Positions 1-18,888 of a stretch of DNA of 64,000 bases are shown piece after piece. The stretch comes from Pontederia crassipes (taxonomy: Eukaryota > Streptophyta > Magnoliopsida > Commelinales > Pontederiaceae). How positions within the stretch are numbered: position 1 is the first letter of the stretch; the number at the start of each line of letters is the position of its first letter. Both the position numbers and the translations under genes were made by a program. Below the pieces are notes generated by a model, which had not been told where the DNA came from, did no database searches, and saw only the letters and a list, made by a program, of their open reading frames with translations. The DNA is taken from positions 66,354,118 through 66,418,117 of the forward strand of contig CM060190.1 of assembly GCA_030549335.1 (NCBI GenBank), read 5' to 3'.

Positions 1-373
1 TATGCAGGTGGAAACTTCCATACACAAGATTCTAATGTGTTTCCTTGGCACTTTGTAAAAGACACTGGACTTGAGAATTTGTTAATATTGGGAGTTTATA
101 GTTTACATGAAAGAAGTGCTTGGATGCAAAATTTTTTAATCAAAGAAGTTATCTCGGTTGTTTTAATTCGGACATCTAATATTTCCTTTCATTTGTTTTC
201 TGCTACTTTAGTCTTTTGTTTTGATGTTAGGCGAGACTTATTAGTTGACAAAAGGAAAGACACAGTTAGGTAAAAAATGCTGGCTTTCTGCTTTTGTAGG
301 AATTGTTCCTTTTTATTTGGCTATTCTTGTAATTGTCAAGATTTGCAAGATTTCATACATATAACATCAATAA

Positions 374-7593
<7,220 letters not shown>

Positions 7594-8918
7594 ACATCCA
7601 AATCCTTTCCTCTTGATCAAATGTATCTAGAAAAGATGTCTTTATGAGTTGTTTTGTCATGTGTACAATTAGTAAAAATAATCAATCGAATTTTGAATGA
7701 AACTTAATGGACGAGTCCAGGATTAAAAATTTGGACAAGTTAACTTTAACGTCAAATTTGGACAAAGTCCAGGATTAAAAATTGTAAAGTTATAGTTTAG
7801 AGTGTTATAATTTAGGGAAGGTTAAAGTAAATAACTCTAAATATTTATAATTCTTTTCGCCCTTTGTTTTTTCTAATCCATCTTGATTAACATGCTTGAG
7901 TTTAACATTGGTCATTCTCTCTCTGTACAAACTACAAACGGTTCATTATTATTCAAAGTATCTTGTAAAAAAAAGTGAAGTTTTTTTTTTCATCACAAAT
8001 GTGAGACAACGTGCCAAATAAGACGACGAATTAAAAAAATGATAATAAAAAGTTGAATTCAAGACTTCCTTTTTACCGAAAATCAAGAGGCTTGTTCTCA
8101 TCCTTAAATCGATTGTCGTGGAGCACAATTTTTACATGCTCACCAATTGGACTGATATGGCTTCTCATTTCTCATTATTCATGTGAGCTTTTCAAGTTGG
8201 TACCAAAACAAATTTATAGAATAATGTTAACTCTTAATAAAAACTAATGAACGTGAAAAGAAATGGATTCGCCGTAGTGATGTATGCACTGCAGGACCGG
8301 GTTTGTAGAATAATATTATATAGTAGGATCACCAATAATGCACTGGATCTTCTAAACATATTCTAATTTGGTCATGAGTTTGTGCTTGTTGTCATCCCTT
8401 AGGTGAAAGAAAACTATTCAATGTATAAGTGAATAAAAATAAATAAATTTATTGTCACTCGATCAATTTATATTGTCTTTAATTAGTTGTACGTTTAATT
8501 ACGAGGGCGAAGTTATTAACGAGAATATTTTATTTACATAAAAATAAAATTCAGACCTGCTTCACAGATGATAAAAAAACTTAAAAAGAACTAAATCCTT
8601 CTGTCATCTCCAATCAGCAAAACAGTATAAGATACACTTGGTGCAACTATTTGCTACTGATCATGACAAATATTTTTTTTATGTAGTGCAATAGTACTAG
8701 GGCACATCTGAGAGGACGAATTCGTTAAGCTTTTGGAATAATGTATTTAAAGACAGTACTAAGTACTAACATATAATTTTAAAATAACATATCCAATGAT
8801 AAAGAACAAATACTTTTGAAATCGGATCTGTTTTAGTGGTCAGTCTTATCGGCTTAAGCAAAAAATAAGAAATGCCCAAAGCCAACTGGAAAGCTCTACT
8901 TGCTTACGATTAAAAAAT
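7594..8918. other. intergenic, no gene recognised
   Basis: This is the 3' flank of the kinase gene: AT-rich sequence with only short, unsupported open frames. The kinase 3' UTR and polyadenylation site should lie in its first few hundred bases, but no single signal stands out. Confidence 0.6.
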
Positions 8919-8927
8919 ATGGTCAAA

Positions 8928-9164
8928 TACCGAGGTGAAGTGGTAAACGACTTCTTCCTCTTAAGCAGGTCTCGGATTCGAGTTTCTGTGTATGTAAAAA
9001 ATTCTTATTGAAAGTCTTACCTACTAATGCCAGACACGCGACGCGAGACGACCATATTGGATTAATTGGATTCGACGGTGGACCGACCTCCAACGGTATG
9101 CTCTTTAGCATCGCACGATCGTCGGTTAGCTTCCAAATATCGAAGGCTGACCACATAAAAAAAA
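8928..9164 (+). mobile_element. tRNA-type SINE with 9-bp TSD
   Basis: The 237-bp element has an A-box-like gaagtggtaaacgac near 8937 and a B-box-like ggattcgagtt at 8974-8984, the order and spacing of a tRNA-derived pol III promoter. It ends in a poly(A) run at 9156-9164. The exact repeat atggtcaaa at 8919-8927 and 9165-9173 is the TSD. The body downstream of the B box is GC-richer than its surroundings and resembles nothing else in the window. Confidence 0.72.
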
Positions 9165-9173
9165 ATGGTCAAA

Positions 9174-9823
9174 CGATCAAAAGAGAAATCATTAAAAAAA
9201 ATAGGGAAAAGATAAGTAGAGGGAAACAACTTGCCAAAATAGAAGGCTAAATTAGTATGGATAAAAAGGAAAATATGAACATATTTGTTATTAAACATAA
9301 CAAAAATTGTGATATATACCATATCTTTAGGATCAAAAAATGGATAATGAAAATGTGAGAAAATTATGAAGTTGAGAAAAATTGAAGAGGAACGGAGAAG
9401 AAAATGATAGACGGGAGATTTTAAAAAAAAAAGAAACATTTTTATTATTAAAAAATTAGGAAGCCAAGAAAACGTGTAAAATGGCATGGCAAAGGGAAGG
9501 AGAGGTGGATTGGAACTATTACATATAGAAAAGTAACACATTCTTGTACAACAAAACTAGTACTTCAAAATTGACATGCCGTGTTAAATGAATTGTTTAC
9601 TTAATTATTTTCTGTAGGTTTATCTGCATCTAATCTTTGAAATAGAAAATAATATTTTTTATATAAAATTTTGCTTCAAACCGTTAGAAAAAAATTTCTG
9701 ATCCGATTGTCAAATTATTGATACGTAAATAGAAAAAAACATATATTAATCGAGAATAAGAACGTGACATGGATTAAAATATTTCGAGTATGATTTCACT
9801 AGTAAAACATATAATATATATAT
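9174..9823. other. AT-rich intergenic stretch, nothing recognised
   Basis: The sequence is dominated by A/T runs. The long minus-strand frame here (9062-9541) is low-complexity and phenylalanine-rich, and has no recognisable domain. Confidence 0.55.
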
Positions 9824-10474
9824 GGGTTAATTGGGTCATACACTTTGTATGGCGTATGACCCTCATATGCCGCTAATCGGACAGTGGGCGATGAGGCGAC
9901 GGCAAGGCGTGAGTAACGAGGTGACGGCGAGGCGCGAGCGACGAGGCGACATCGAGGTGTGAGTGGCTTGGTGACGATAGATGCGAGGCGATCCGATCTT
10001 CCCCCTTTCTCTTCGATTCGGCGATGGAGACATCAACGACGACGAGGCAAGGGTGGTCGATCGACGAGGCGAGGGTGGCCGATTGCAAGGAATCCGACGA
10101 GGTGAGGGCTGCGATCTACTCTCTCCCTTTCTCTCCGATCGATGACGAGGACGACTGCAACTCGATCGTGCACGCAGAGGTCGTCATCAACATGGCCAAC
10201 GATCGAAGGAGGCGCTCGCGGGTGGCATGTTCGGAAGAGGTTGCAGAGATCGAGACTAGGACGTTGGCGACGACGACGACGCTCAGCGGTGTCGGTGGTG
10301 GCGAGGTGCCTGTAGCGGCAACGCCAACGATGATCAGAGAAGGGGAGGTGGCCAACAGATCTACTGCATCACCCACCATCCGATCTAATCGGACAGTGGA
10401 TGTTGATGCGAATGACGGATGGCGTATGATCCAGTTAAATGCGAATGAGGGATGGCGTATGATCCAGTTAAATC
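9824..10474. mobile_element. GC-rich segment with imperfect terminal inverted repeats, possible non-autonomous MULE
   Basis: An abrupt GC-rich island is bounded by gggttaattgggtcatac on the left and, inverted, a similar gatttaactggatcatac on the right, sitting inside AT dinucleotide runs that hide any TSD. Inside are many gaggcgacg-type degenerate repeats, and the 15-mer ctaatcggacagtgg occurs at both 9873 and 10385. The plus-strand open frame 10024-10515 is low-complexity and probably not a gene. Confidence 0.4.
10408..10473 (+). repeat. 33-bp unit in two tandem copies
   Basis: The unit gcgaatgaSggatggcgtat plus 13 further bases occurs at 10408-10440 and 10441-10473 with one difference. It forms the right edge of the GC-rich segment. 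Confidence 0.85.
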
Positions 10475-10496
10475 ATATATATATATATATATATTC

Positions 10497-11526
10497 GGGT
10501 AAATTGCACAATTAGTCTCTCAACTTTGAGTCGATTTTAAATCGATCCATCAACTTCAATTTATAACTAGAACGTCCTCCATATTTGATTTTCTTGCACA
10601 ATTAGTACCTTGATCGATGACAGTGTGTTTCTCGGTTGCCTTGCGTACGTAGCCGTCACGTAAGTCATTTCTCTTACATCCACGTCATTCAAGTCATCCA
10701 TGTCATTTAACGTATTAAATTGGGTAAATTACACGGATCGTCCTCCAACTTTGAGTCGATTTCTAAATGGTCCCCTAATTTTAATTTGTAATTAGAATAT
10801 CCCTCAACTTTAATTTTATTATACGATTCATCTACTTGACCAGTAATAGATAGTCTCCCGATTATCTTGTTGACGTGTCATAATAAAATATAATAAAAAA
10901 ATTAACTTAATAATATGACACAATAAAAAATATTATAATAATAAATTATAAAATTAATAAAAAATAAAAAGACAATAGAGGACGCTAACGAGCTCGAGGG
11001 GGCTGGCGCCCCCCTCTTTTAACTCGCTGATGCACGAGCTGGCAAAGAAGGGCATCAACCCCCTTTTGCTCCTCACTACAAGGAATAAAAGGGGGGGTCG
11101 GGGCCCCCTCACGAGCTTGTCGGCATCTCCTATCATTTTGTATTTTATTATATCATGTCAAGTTAATTTTTTTATTATATTTTATTATGTCACATCAATA
11201 AAGTAATCGAGAGACTACTTATTACCGGTCAAGTGGACGAATCGTGCAATAAAATCAAAGTTTGAAGACGTTCTAGTTACAAATTAAAATTGGGGGAACA
11301 TTTAAAAATCGACTTAAAGTTGGAGGATAATCCGTGTAATTTACCCGGTTTAGTATGTTAAATGATGTGAATGTAAGAGAAACGGCTCATGTAGTGACCA
11401 CGTACGCAAGACAATCGAAAAACTCATTATCACTGATCAAACGAATTAATCATGCAAGAAAATTAAATATAGAAGACATTTTAGTTACAAATTAAAGTTG
11501 GAGTACTCATTTCTGTAATTTTACCC
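10497..11526. mobile_element. 1.03-kb foldback (long terminal inverted repeat) element, MULE-like
   Basis: The left arm (from gggtaaattgcacaattag) and right arm (ending ctgtaattttaccc) are inverted copies of each other over several hundred bases. A second, inner inverted pair lies at about 10720-10930 and 11137-11345. The core at about 10980-11130 is GC-rich and itself partly palindromic. Identical atatatattc lies directly outside each end (10487-10496, 11527-11536), giving a 9-10-bp TSD as expected for Mutator-like elements. No transposase frame is present. Confidence 0.75.
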
Positions 11527-11820
11527 ATATATATTCTTTTATTTTAACTCATATCCAGTTTCTCCCGTTAACGTACGTGGGAACTGAAAAAGAAATATTA
11601 TTATTAATTAGAAGGTTTAAATCTTTCTAAATTTTAATCTTTTAACGTAACAAATGTGCTTTCCAAACAACTTTAGCAAAATAAAATAAATGATCAAAAC
11701 TAGTCAAATTACTAGTAGCAAGGTGGTTGCGTACGTATATGTATGCATTTATCACAGTTGAGACTTGAGAGCATTTAAAGCTCCAACGTTCAGAACTGAC
11801 GAGTGCTGCCTCGGGCCCTA
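11527..11820. other. upstream region of the fatty alcohol oxidase gene
   Basis: About 290 bp of mainly AT-rich sequence lie between the foldback element and the TATA box. The oxidase's proximal promoter must therefore be short or include transposon sequence. No further element is recognised with confidence. Confidence 0.45.
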
Positions 11821-11828
11821 TATAAATA
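11821..11828 (+). promoter_or_regulatory. TATA box of the fatty alcohol oxidase gene
   Basis: TATAAATA lies 85 bases upstream of the ATG at 11906. Transcription would be expected to start near 11850, leaving a 5' UTR of roughly 55 bases. Confidence 0.7.
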
Positions 11829-11905
11829 CTGCACATTTACGTGCACCATCGCACATTGATCGCCGAGAGTAGTAGAATCAGAGCGGAATCGGCTCGTCGA
11901 AGCAA

Positions 11906-14900
11906 ATGGGCGCAGAGGAGGAGAAGAGGAGGCGCGCCGGACACCCCCTGCTCAGAGGAGGGAGGAGCAAAAATGGCTACACCCACGGCTTCTCCGCCTC
12001 TCAGATGGAGTCCCTGTCGGCCTTGTGCGAGGCCTTCATACCCTCCATCCCGCCGGAAAGGCTGCACGAGAGCATCTCCACCGGCAGGGAGGAGCTCTCT
12101 GGCAAGTCCCTCGAGGCCTTCTTCCTCGCCTCCGGCTCTGAAGCTCCCTTGCCCGATGAGGTCTTCGTAACCGCAAACTCTTCTCCCTTTTCTATTGTTC
12201 TGTGCGTTTCAGAAGCCCGTTTTTCTGTTTGTTTTTTTTTTCCACCCTTTGATTGTTACAGACTTAGAGAAACCATTGTTCATCGAAGTATTAGCATTTG
12301 TTACGTTGATCTAAGATCCCAAGAAGGGATTTTGGGGTTGTCAGTAGGCATCAAATCAAATTTATCTGAAACTATACAAATTCCCGTTGGGTATGCCACA
12401 ATTGCGACTGCATCAGCATCGATTTCTTCTTTGTTTATTGATTGGTCTGAATCGAGTACTATATTAGTAACTCAGTGAGTAGTTTGTTTCTTGATTCGGT
12501 AGAATTGTGTTGGAACAGGTAGCACAGCGCCTGGCAAGGAGGGGATTAAAGGAAGGTTTGATCCTGGTCAAAGTGATTCTGAGGCTTCTTGGTAGCAGGT
12601 TGGGAACGCTTCTCCTGTGCCGGACTAAGTGCCTGTCCAGGGAGTTCCCGTTCATCAGCAGGTTCCCCGAGATGACCGTGGAGAAGAGGGAGGAGGTCCT
12701 CAAGAGATGGAGCAGGGAGAGGTGGATCACACCCCTCAGAGTGGTCTTCACACTGCTTAAAATCTTTTCCCACTTCACCTTCTACTCACTGGTAATTTTT
12801 TTTCCTTCCTGAGATCCTGATTAATCCTATTTTTTAGCGAGCTTCTCAAAGTTATTAATAATTCTATTTTCAAGAGTTAATGAATCAATAGCATTAGTAC
12901 AAATGTTCTATAACAACAGAGTCTAGTATAGGGTGGTAGGGCTGAACTTTCAAATCCGGGGAGCCGACCACGGAAGCCTACTAGGTAGTTCGAATCTTCT
13001 CCTCTGAAACAACAAACTATTAATAATTGTGATGTGCCATACTTATCTTTTCTTAAAAAAAGTTGGCCTTTGACTTGTTCTTTGACATGCATTTTCCTTT
13101 TGTTCCTAGGAAGCTTTCAAAATATTAGACTTGCAAGAGAAACACTCTTGTGGACAATTTTGATAATAATATTTGTTTAAAGAACAGATAGTTCTAGTGG
13201 TAGCAACTTTAATCGAGGATATATAAATCTGTACAAGAAAAAAAAAACATGATCACAATGAAATTTCTTTGATGCATATCATGGAGCTAGGTTGAAAGTT
13301 TCCTTGGATTAGCTTTAAGAAGCTCTTTTAGTTTGTGATAACATTGCAATATTGCATGCATTCTTTTAAGTTACAAAAAGGTGCACGAGGCTAACACAAA
13401 ATAAATAAATAAATTGGAAATAGAAGAGTATGTGTGTTCCATAGTGATAGTCAAATTGGAGATATTGATCCATTAATTGTTATTCCCCGTATTACAAGCA
13501 ATTTGGAGGGACCTCAATGCATGGTCAACTTTCTGTTTTGCTCATTCAATTCAAGGGTTCATGCATGTCGAGTTAGAACTATCATTATCACATGAGTAAT
13601 GCCTTTGTAAAATTAAAAGCTTGCAGTTAAACAATAGATAAACTAAAAAGAAGCCACAGGTTTTTTTTATTTGACACTGCATTTAATTGCTGGGTGGCAA
13701 GTCAGATAGATGTAGATATGATAATTATATCATGATGTGAATTAAAAAAAATGATTATGACCTCAGTGAACTATAACTGTTCACTTGTCATGGTACAACA
13801 AGCTAGCTATATTTAATTTCTGGAGGGACAACGAATCCCTGATTACACCATGAGGTGGACTGTAATCTGGACCATGTTGGCCTTATCATCTTCCTTCGTC
13901 CCCACAAAGCAATGGATCACTTCAACTCTTCGAGGTGATGACAACGCCAGTTTTTTATTGCTTTGTTTGTGGACGATGGGAGCTCGGAACTCTTCTGCAT
14001 AAAAGTATTATGTTACTCACTCGTGTGATATCCCTTCATTTTATTAATCAAAGTCTCCGCCATTTTTCTCGTGAAGAATAAAAATTGTGCTGCCTGAAAT
14101 AAACAATGACCCGAGCAGATCAATCGCATCCTTGTGTCGGTGGGGTGGGGGGCAACGTGGTGTTGATGAGGTTGGGAAAGTTGAAAATTGAGTACTTTAA
14201 CCATAGTTTTCTAAAGAAAAATATACTTGAACCATGAGTTTATGAACCAGTGTTTATTTTAGTTTTATGCATCTTTCACTGATGGGGCTTCAACATGTCG
14301 GCAACTATCATAGGCATTTGCTTACTGTTTATGATTTGTTCTTTAGTATTAGAATAATATATTTACTAATAGGTACATGTATATACCCACAGACAATGAT
14401 GCACTCTTCTTTCTCGCCCAAAATTATTTACACAAATCTCTCTGTCGTCATTGCAAGTCTGCAACAAGTATTCTCCTACGGCTGAGGACATTTGGCAACC
14501 AAATCCACGAGTTTCATACCAAAAAAATAAAAAAATAAATCTTGTGATCTCCCATGTCTAGTACTGATAAATTTGCTGCATGATGTGCATGCAATTTCTT
14601 ATTTATTTACAAAATTTCCAGCAGTGAAGCAATCGTTGTATTACATCATCTTTGAACTCAGTACGGCTCAATCTTTCTGAACAAAACAGCTGCCTATTCG
14701 AGCACTAATGGGAGATTGTTCTATGATCTAATTTCTCCTGTGCAGACTGATGACAAATTGGAGAACAAGTCATGGAGTGCAATGGGATACAGCCTTCCTA
14801 CTGATGATGCACCACAGGCTCCACAAGCAGGGAGGCCTCTGGAAAAGGGGATCATAGAAACCCAGTTCAAAACGGATTCTTCCCTCCTGGAGTCCTTGTC

Positions 14901-16497
14901 TGAGAAAGGCCTGCTAGTTACCCATGATCCTTCCCAAGATTTTTACACAGTCAAATGTGATGTTGTCATTGTCGGTTCCGGCTGTGGCGGCGGTGTGGCC
15001 GCCGCAGTGCTCGCAAAGTCCGGGCAGAAGGTTTTGATCATTGAGAAAGGCTACTACTACACAGCAGAAGACTACACCTCAATAGAGTCCCCATCTTTTG
15101 ATCAATTGTACGAGTCTGGAGGGTTCCTCGGCAGTGTCGATGCAAAGTTCATGATCATGGCTGGCTCCACTGTCGGAGGAGGCTCCGCAATAAACTGGTC
15201 GGCCAGCATCCGGACACCAAGTCATGTCCTCAAGGAATGGGCAGAGGAGAACCAGCTTCCCCTGTTCAGTAGCCCGGAATATACATCCGCCATGGATGCC
15301 GTCTGTGAAAGGCTCGGTGTTAAGAACTGCACTCAAGAAAGCTTTCAGAACCAAGTTCTTCGGAAAGGCTGCCAGAATCTTGGCCTTGAGGTGGACACCG
15401 TTCCCAGAAACTGTCCGGAGAACCATTTCTGTGGTACTTGTGCTTACGGCTGTAGAACTGGAGAGAAACGCGGGACAGACACAACTTGGCTGGTCGATGC
15501 TGTTAACGCTGGCGCGGTCGTCATTACAGGATGCAAAGCTGAAAGATTCATATTGGAATCCAACAAGCCAGGCAGAAACAGGAAGAAGAAATGCTTGGGA
15601 GTGATGGCAAATATCTTGAACGATACGATCACGAAGAAGCTGAGGATTGAAGCTAAAGTGAGCATTTCTGCTTGCGGCGCCGTCTCGACGCCGCCATTGC
15701 TGCATGCAAGCGGACTCACCAATCCGAACATAGGCAGGAACCTCCACCTCCATCCCGTGGCCTTTGTCTGGGGATACTTCCCGGAGATACTATCAGACCT
15801 GAAAGGCAAGAGCTTCCAAGGAGCGATCATCACAGCACTGCACAAGGTTGATTCGCTGGACAATCCAGATTCGAGCTTCCGCGTGATCTTACAGACGCCA
15901 GCACTGGGGCCTGCGGCAGTGTCCACGTTGCTTCCCTGGGTGTCGGGGCACGACATGAAGGAGAAGATGGCAAGATACGGTCGGACGGCGCACATGTTCG
16001 CCCTGATCAGGGACCTCGGCTCGGGCACCATCGAAGGCGAAGGGAGGATAACGTACCAGTTCGAGCGGCGGGACAAGGAGAACCTGAAACGAGGCCTGAA
16101 GACCGCACTGAGGATTCTGGTGGCCGCCGGCGCGACGGAGGTCGGGACGCACCGCAGCGACGGGCAGAGGATCGCGTGCAAGGGGATCAAGGAGAAGGAC
16201 CTGGAGGAGTTCCTGGAGGGGGTGAGCACGGTGTGCAGCCCGGCGTCCAACAGGGACGCGTGGACGATGTGCTGCTCGGCGCACCAGATGAGCAGCTGCA
16301 GGATGGCGGCGAATCCGAGGGATGGCGCGGTGGACGAGCGAGGGGAGATCTGGGAGGCCGAGGGCCTGTTCGTGTGCGATGGGAGCGTCGTGCCGACCGC
16401 CATTGGCGTCAACCCCATGATCACCATCGAGTCCACGGCCTACTGCCTCTCCAAAGGGATTGCTCGGTCACTGCAGGATGCTGACAAGGTTGCCTGA
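11906..16497 (+). CDS. FAO: long-chain fatty alcohol oxidase (FAD-dependent, GMC-related)
   Basis: Three exons, 11906-12160, 12519-12791 and 14746-16497, join in frame to 759 residues, the usual length for plant FAO (about 745-760). Exon 1 starts MGAEEEKRRR and carries YTHGFSASQMESLSALCEAF, a family signature. Exon 2 continues PDEVAQRLARRG across the junction. Exon 3 has the FAD-binding GSGCGGGVAAAVLAKSG loop, a cysteine-rich CPENHFCGTCAYGC segment, and the C-terminal GMC-type CDGSVVPTAIGVNPMITIES. The hydrophobic stretch at the end of exon 2 (TLLKIFSHFTFYSL) fits the membrane anchoring known for this family. Known reaction: oxidation of long-chain alcohols to aldehydes with H2O2 release (EC 1.1.3.20), in omega-oxidation and wax or fatty-alcohol turnover. 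Exon 3 is GC-rich towards its 3' end, so long antisense open frames there are shadows. The 1.95-kb intron 2 holds nothing recognised. Confidence 0.95.
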
Positions 16498-17214
16498 GAC
16501 ATGAGCAATCCAATTTACTACGGTACATAAAACGTATAGTGCCAAAAAGTAAAATTTGTATGCTACTAAATATATGTCCATACCACTCGGTCGTGTGAGT
16601 GAGAGTATCTGCGTATCTAATTCTATGTATGTGTGTGTATTTAAATAATAGAGATGTTGATTTCTGCTTCATTTTATGTGACGGGTGCACTGCTACTTGT
16701 TAATTCTGAACTCAGACGGAACATAAGAATAAGTTAGTTAGCCTTGCACGAGTTGAATCGATATCGCTTTCTAGACATGGAAACCGATAATAAGAACAAA
16801 AAAGAAGAAATCATGATAAAATCAATGCTATTTCTATGCAATGATTGTTCTAATTAAATTGTACCTCCAATCATTAGCCAAGAGATCGATTTGATTACGA
16901 GTTGAATTTTCTAAAACAAGAAGTTCGTAGATATCCAATTTGTGTTAAGCCTCAAATTGCATTTGTATTGGTCATACTTTAAGCTTTTGGATATCAATGC
17001 TTCCGAGCTGAAACAATCTTCACGTCGGGGCAGCACCACAAACAGAGCCAGGGTGAATATGTAGAGGGGTCAATTTATATTTTAATTTTTTCCTAAAAAA
17101 AATACATAAAATATAGTGCATCCCTGCAACCCTAAGATGTTTGGTTCAAGATTAATTATTCATAAAATACGTGATGATAATATTTTAAATCTGAATTAAT
17201 TTGTAATCTTAGTT
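16498..17214. other. 3' flank of the fatty alcohol oxidase gene, nothing recognised
   Basis: AT-rich sequence includes the probable 3' UTR. No gene or bounded repeat is seen. Confidence 0.55.
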
Positions 17215-17560
17215 GAATCCTATAGTCAAGCACTAAGACAGTGAAGGCGGTGAAGTCGTCTGTCTTTTACGAGGGTCTCGTTACCTAGACAGCGAGTCTG
17301 ACGAGAATTTAAGAAGATCTCCCCTTAGGGCTGAGTCTGCCCTTGAAACTTAGACGATTTTAAGATTTTTATTTCTTATTTTGTATTGAAGTTCTCTATA
17401 TAAATTTTATAACAGTTCAGTTATTTTGCATCTTTGTAATCATCAAAATTTTATAAGAAAGAGAGCTGCCGTCGTCCGAGGACGTAGCATAATTTAAAGT
17501 GAACTTCGTAAATCTCGTGTGTGATTTCTCTCCATAATTCTTATGAATTTGTTATTCATT
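17215..17560 (+). mobile_element. probable LTR remnant (Copia-like R/U5 region)
   Basis: A TATA-like ctctatataaat near 17393 is followed about 85 bp later by gtccgaggacgtagca and gaacttcgtaaatctcgtgt. This order and wording are typical of the R/U5 part of many plant LTRs. I could not find matched TG/CA ends or a TSD, so the limits are approximate. Confidence 0.38.
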
Positions 17561-18319
17561 AAAATGTTATTCTTTTGTTATGTTTTGTTGTAAAGAGGAA
17601 TACATATATTCTAATCATTTTCATTTTTTTATAATTTAACCATATATTATTATATTATTGTTTATATAATAATAATGATTAAATGTTAAGTATTTATAAT
17701 AAAATATTTTAATTATAAAATATAATATATTTAAAATTTATTCATATCGAATCAAATAAAATATGAGAAAAATATTATATTTTTCTGAATAAAATTTTCT
17801 ATTCTATAAAAATATTCTTTGTCCAAACTACACATGTTCTTTGGAATAACAATTCATGCTTTTGGGATGAATAATTAACGCAAGTTGAGGTGAAAAATTT
17901 AGATGTTGTCTGGAATAATAAACCTGATGTGACAAGAAAAAAACATTTATCTTTAATGATCACATCGAAGGATCTTGCGAGTCCCTGCTTTCTTATGACC
18001 CCATTAAATTCGGATCAAGATCTGTGGTTATTATAATCGGGATGGCCACTAAATTTCTCAGAAACACGACTTGCAAAATTATCGCACAGAGATCTTTATG
18101 TTCAGTTCGATTGTGAACCCCAGATCATTGATTGCAGATGTTGTATTCGTGTTTTGAAAGAGGGCTAAAAATACTGAAACATCGATTAGAGAAGTCAACC
18201 CCTTAATTCCGGAGTGAGAAAGATGGAAAACAGATGCGCCTCATGTTATGTCCGTTCCTTGATCGTCGTAACTTCAAATACGCTGAACTAATTTTAACAT
18301 ACGCTATCTCCAAAATTAT
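17561..18319. other. AT-rich intergenic stretch, nothing recognised
   Basis: Only short, composition-driven open frames are seen. Confidence 0.5.
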
Positions 18320-18327
18320 GCCACAAG

Positions 18328-18880
18328 TAGGGGCGAAAGTAGGGTCTGATTTTTGTGGAAAAAAATTGTTCGCTATTTTTTAAGACAGTTTTTTAAATTA
18401 AAAAATTATCTTAAAATCATTTAAAAAACCACCCTCTAATAAATTAATCTTTTTGAATCCCTACTTTTATATATTTATATTTTGATATATATATATATAT
18501 ATATATTAAATTAAAGTTAACATAAAAACTATTTAATTTTATATTATATACAAAATATACTACTAATATATAAAAGTTACCAAATTAAAGTTCGATAATG
18601 TGATAGAAAAATATGAGATTTTATAAAAAAAAGTATTATATCTATAATAAAAAATTGGATAACTTATGAATTAATTTTTTAAATAAAAAAATTATAAATA
18701 AAAATGAGCTCTACGGGTCCCTATAATTTTTTCGAGTGAGGCCCTAATTTTAACGAGTGATTTTTAATTTATAAAAAAGCTATTCCAAATCATATTTGGA
18801 TTCCTAAATTTCGATTTTTTAGTCGATTTTTTTGAATCGGATAGATTTTTCGAGTTTATCGGATTTTTCTTACGCCCCTA
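18328..18880. mobile_element. hAT-type MITE with 8-bp TSD
   Basis: The ends are inverted: taggggcgaaag on the left and cttacgccccta on the right. An exact 8-bp repeat, gccacaag, lies outside at 18320-18327 and 18881-18888. TAGGGGCG ends plus an 8-bp TSD are the hAT signature. The 553-bp interior is AT-rich and non-coding. Confidence 0.78.
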
Positions 18881-18888
18881 GCCACAAG

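Noticed and set aside
10024..10515. 163-codon plus-strand frame
   Set aside because: It runs through degenerate repeats and into an AT microsatellite and the foldback element, with no support as a gene.
15079..16436. Long minus-strand open frames antisense to the fatty alcohol oxidase exon 3
   Set aside because: They are composition shadows of a GC-rich coding exon. They have no domain signature, and the plus-strand frame has every FAO motif.
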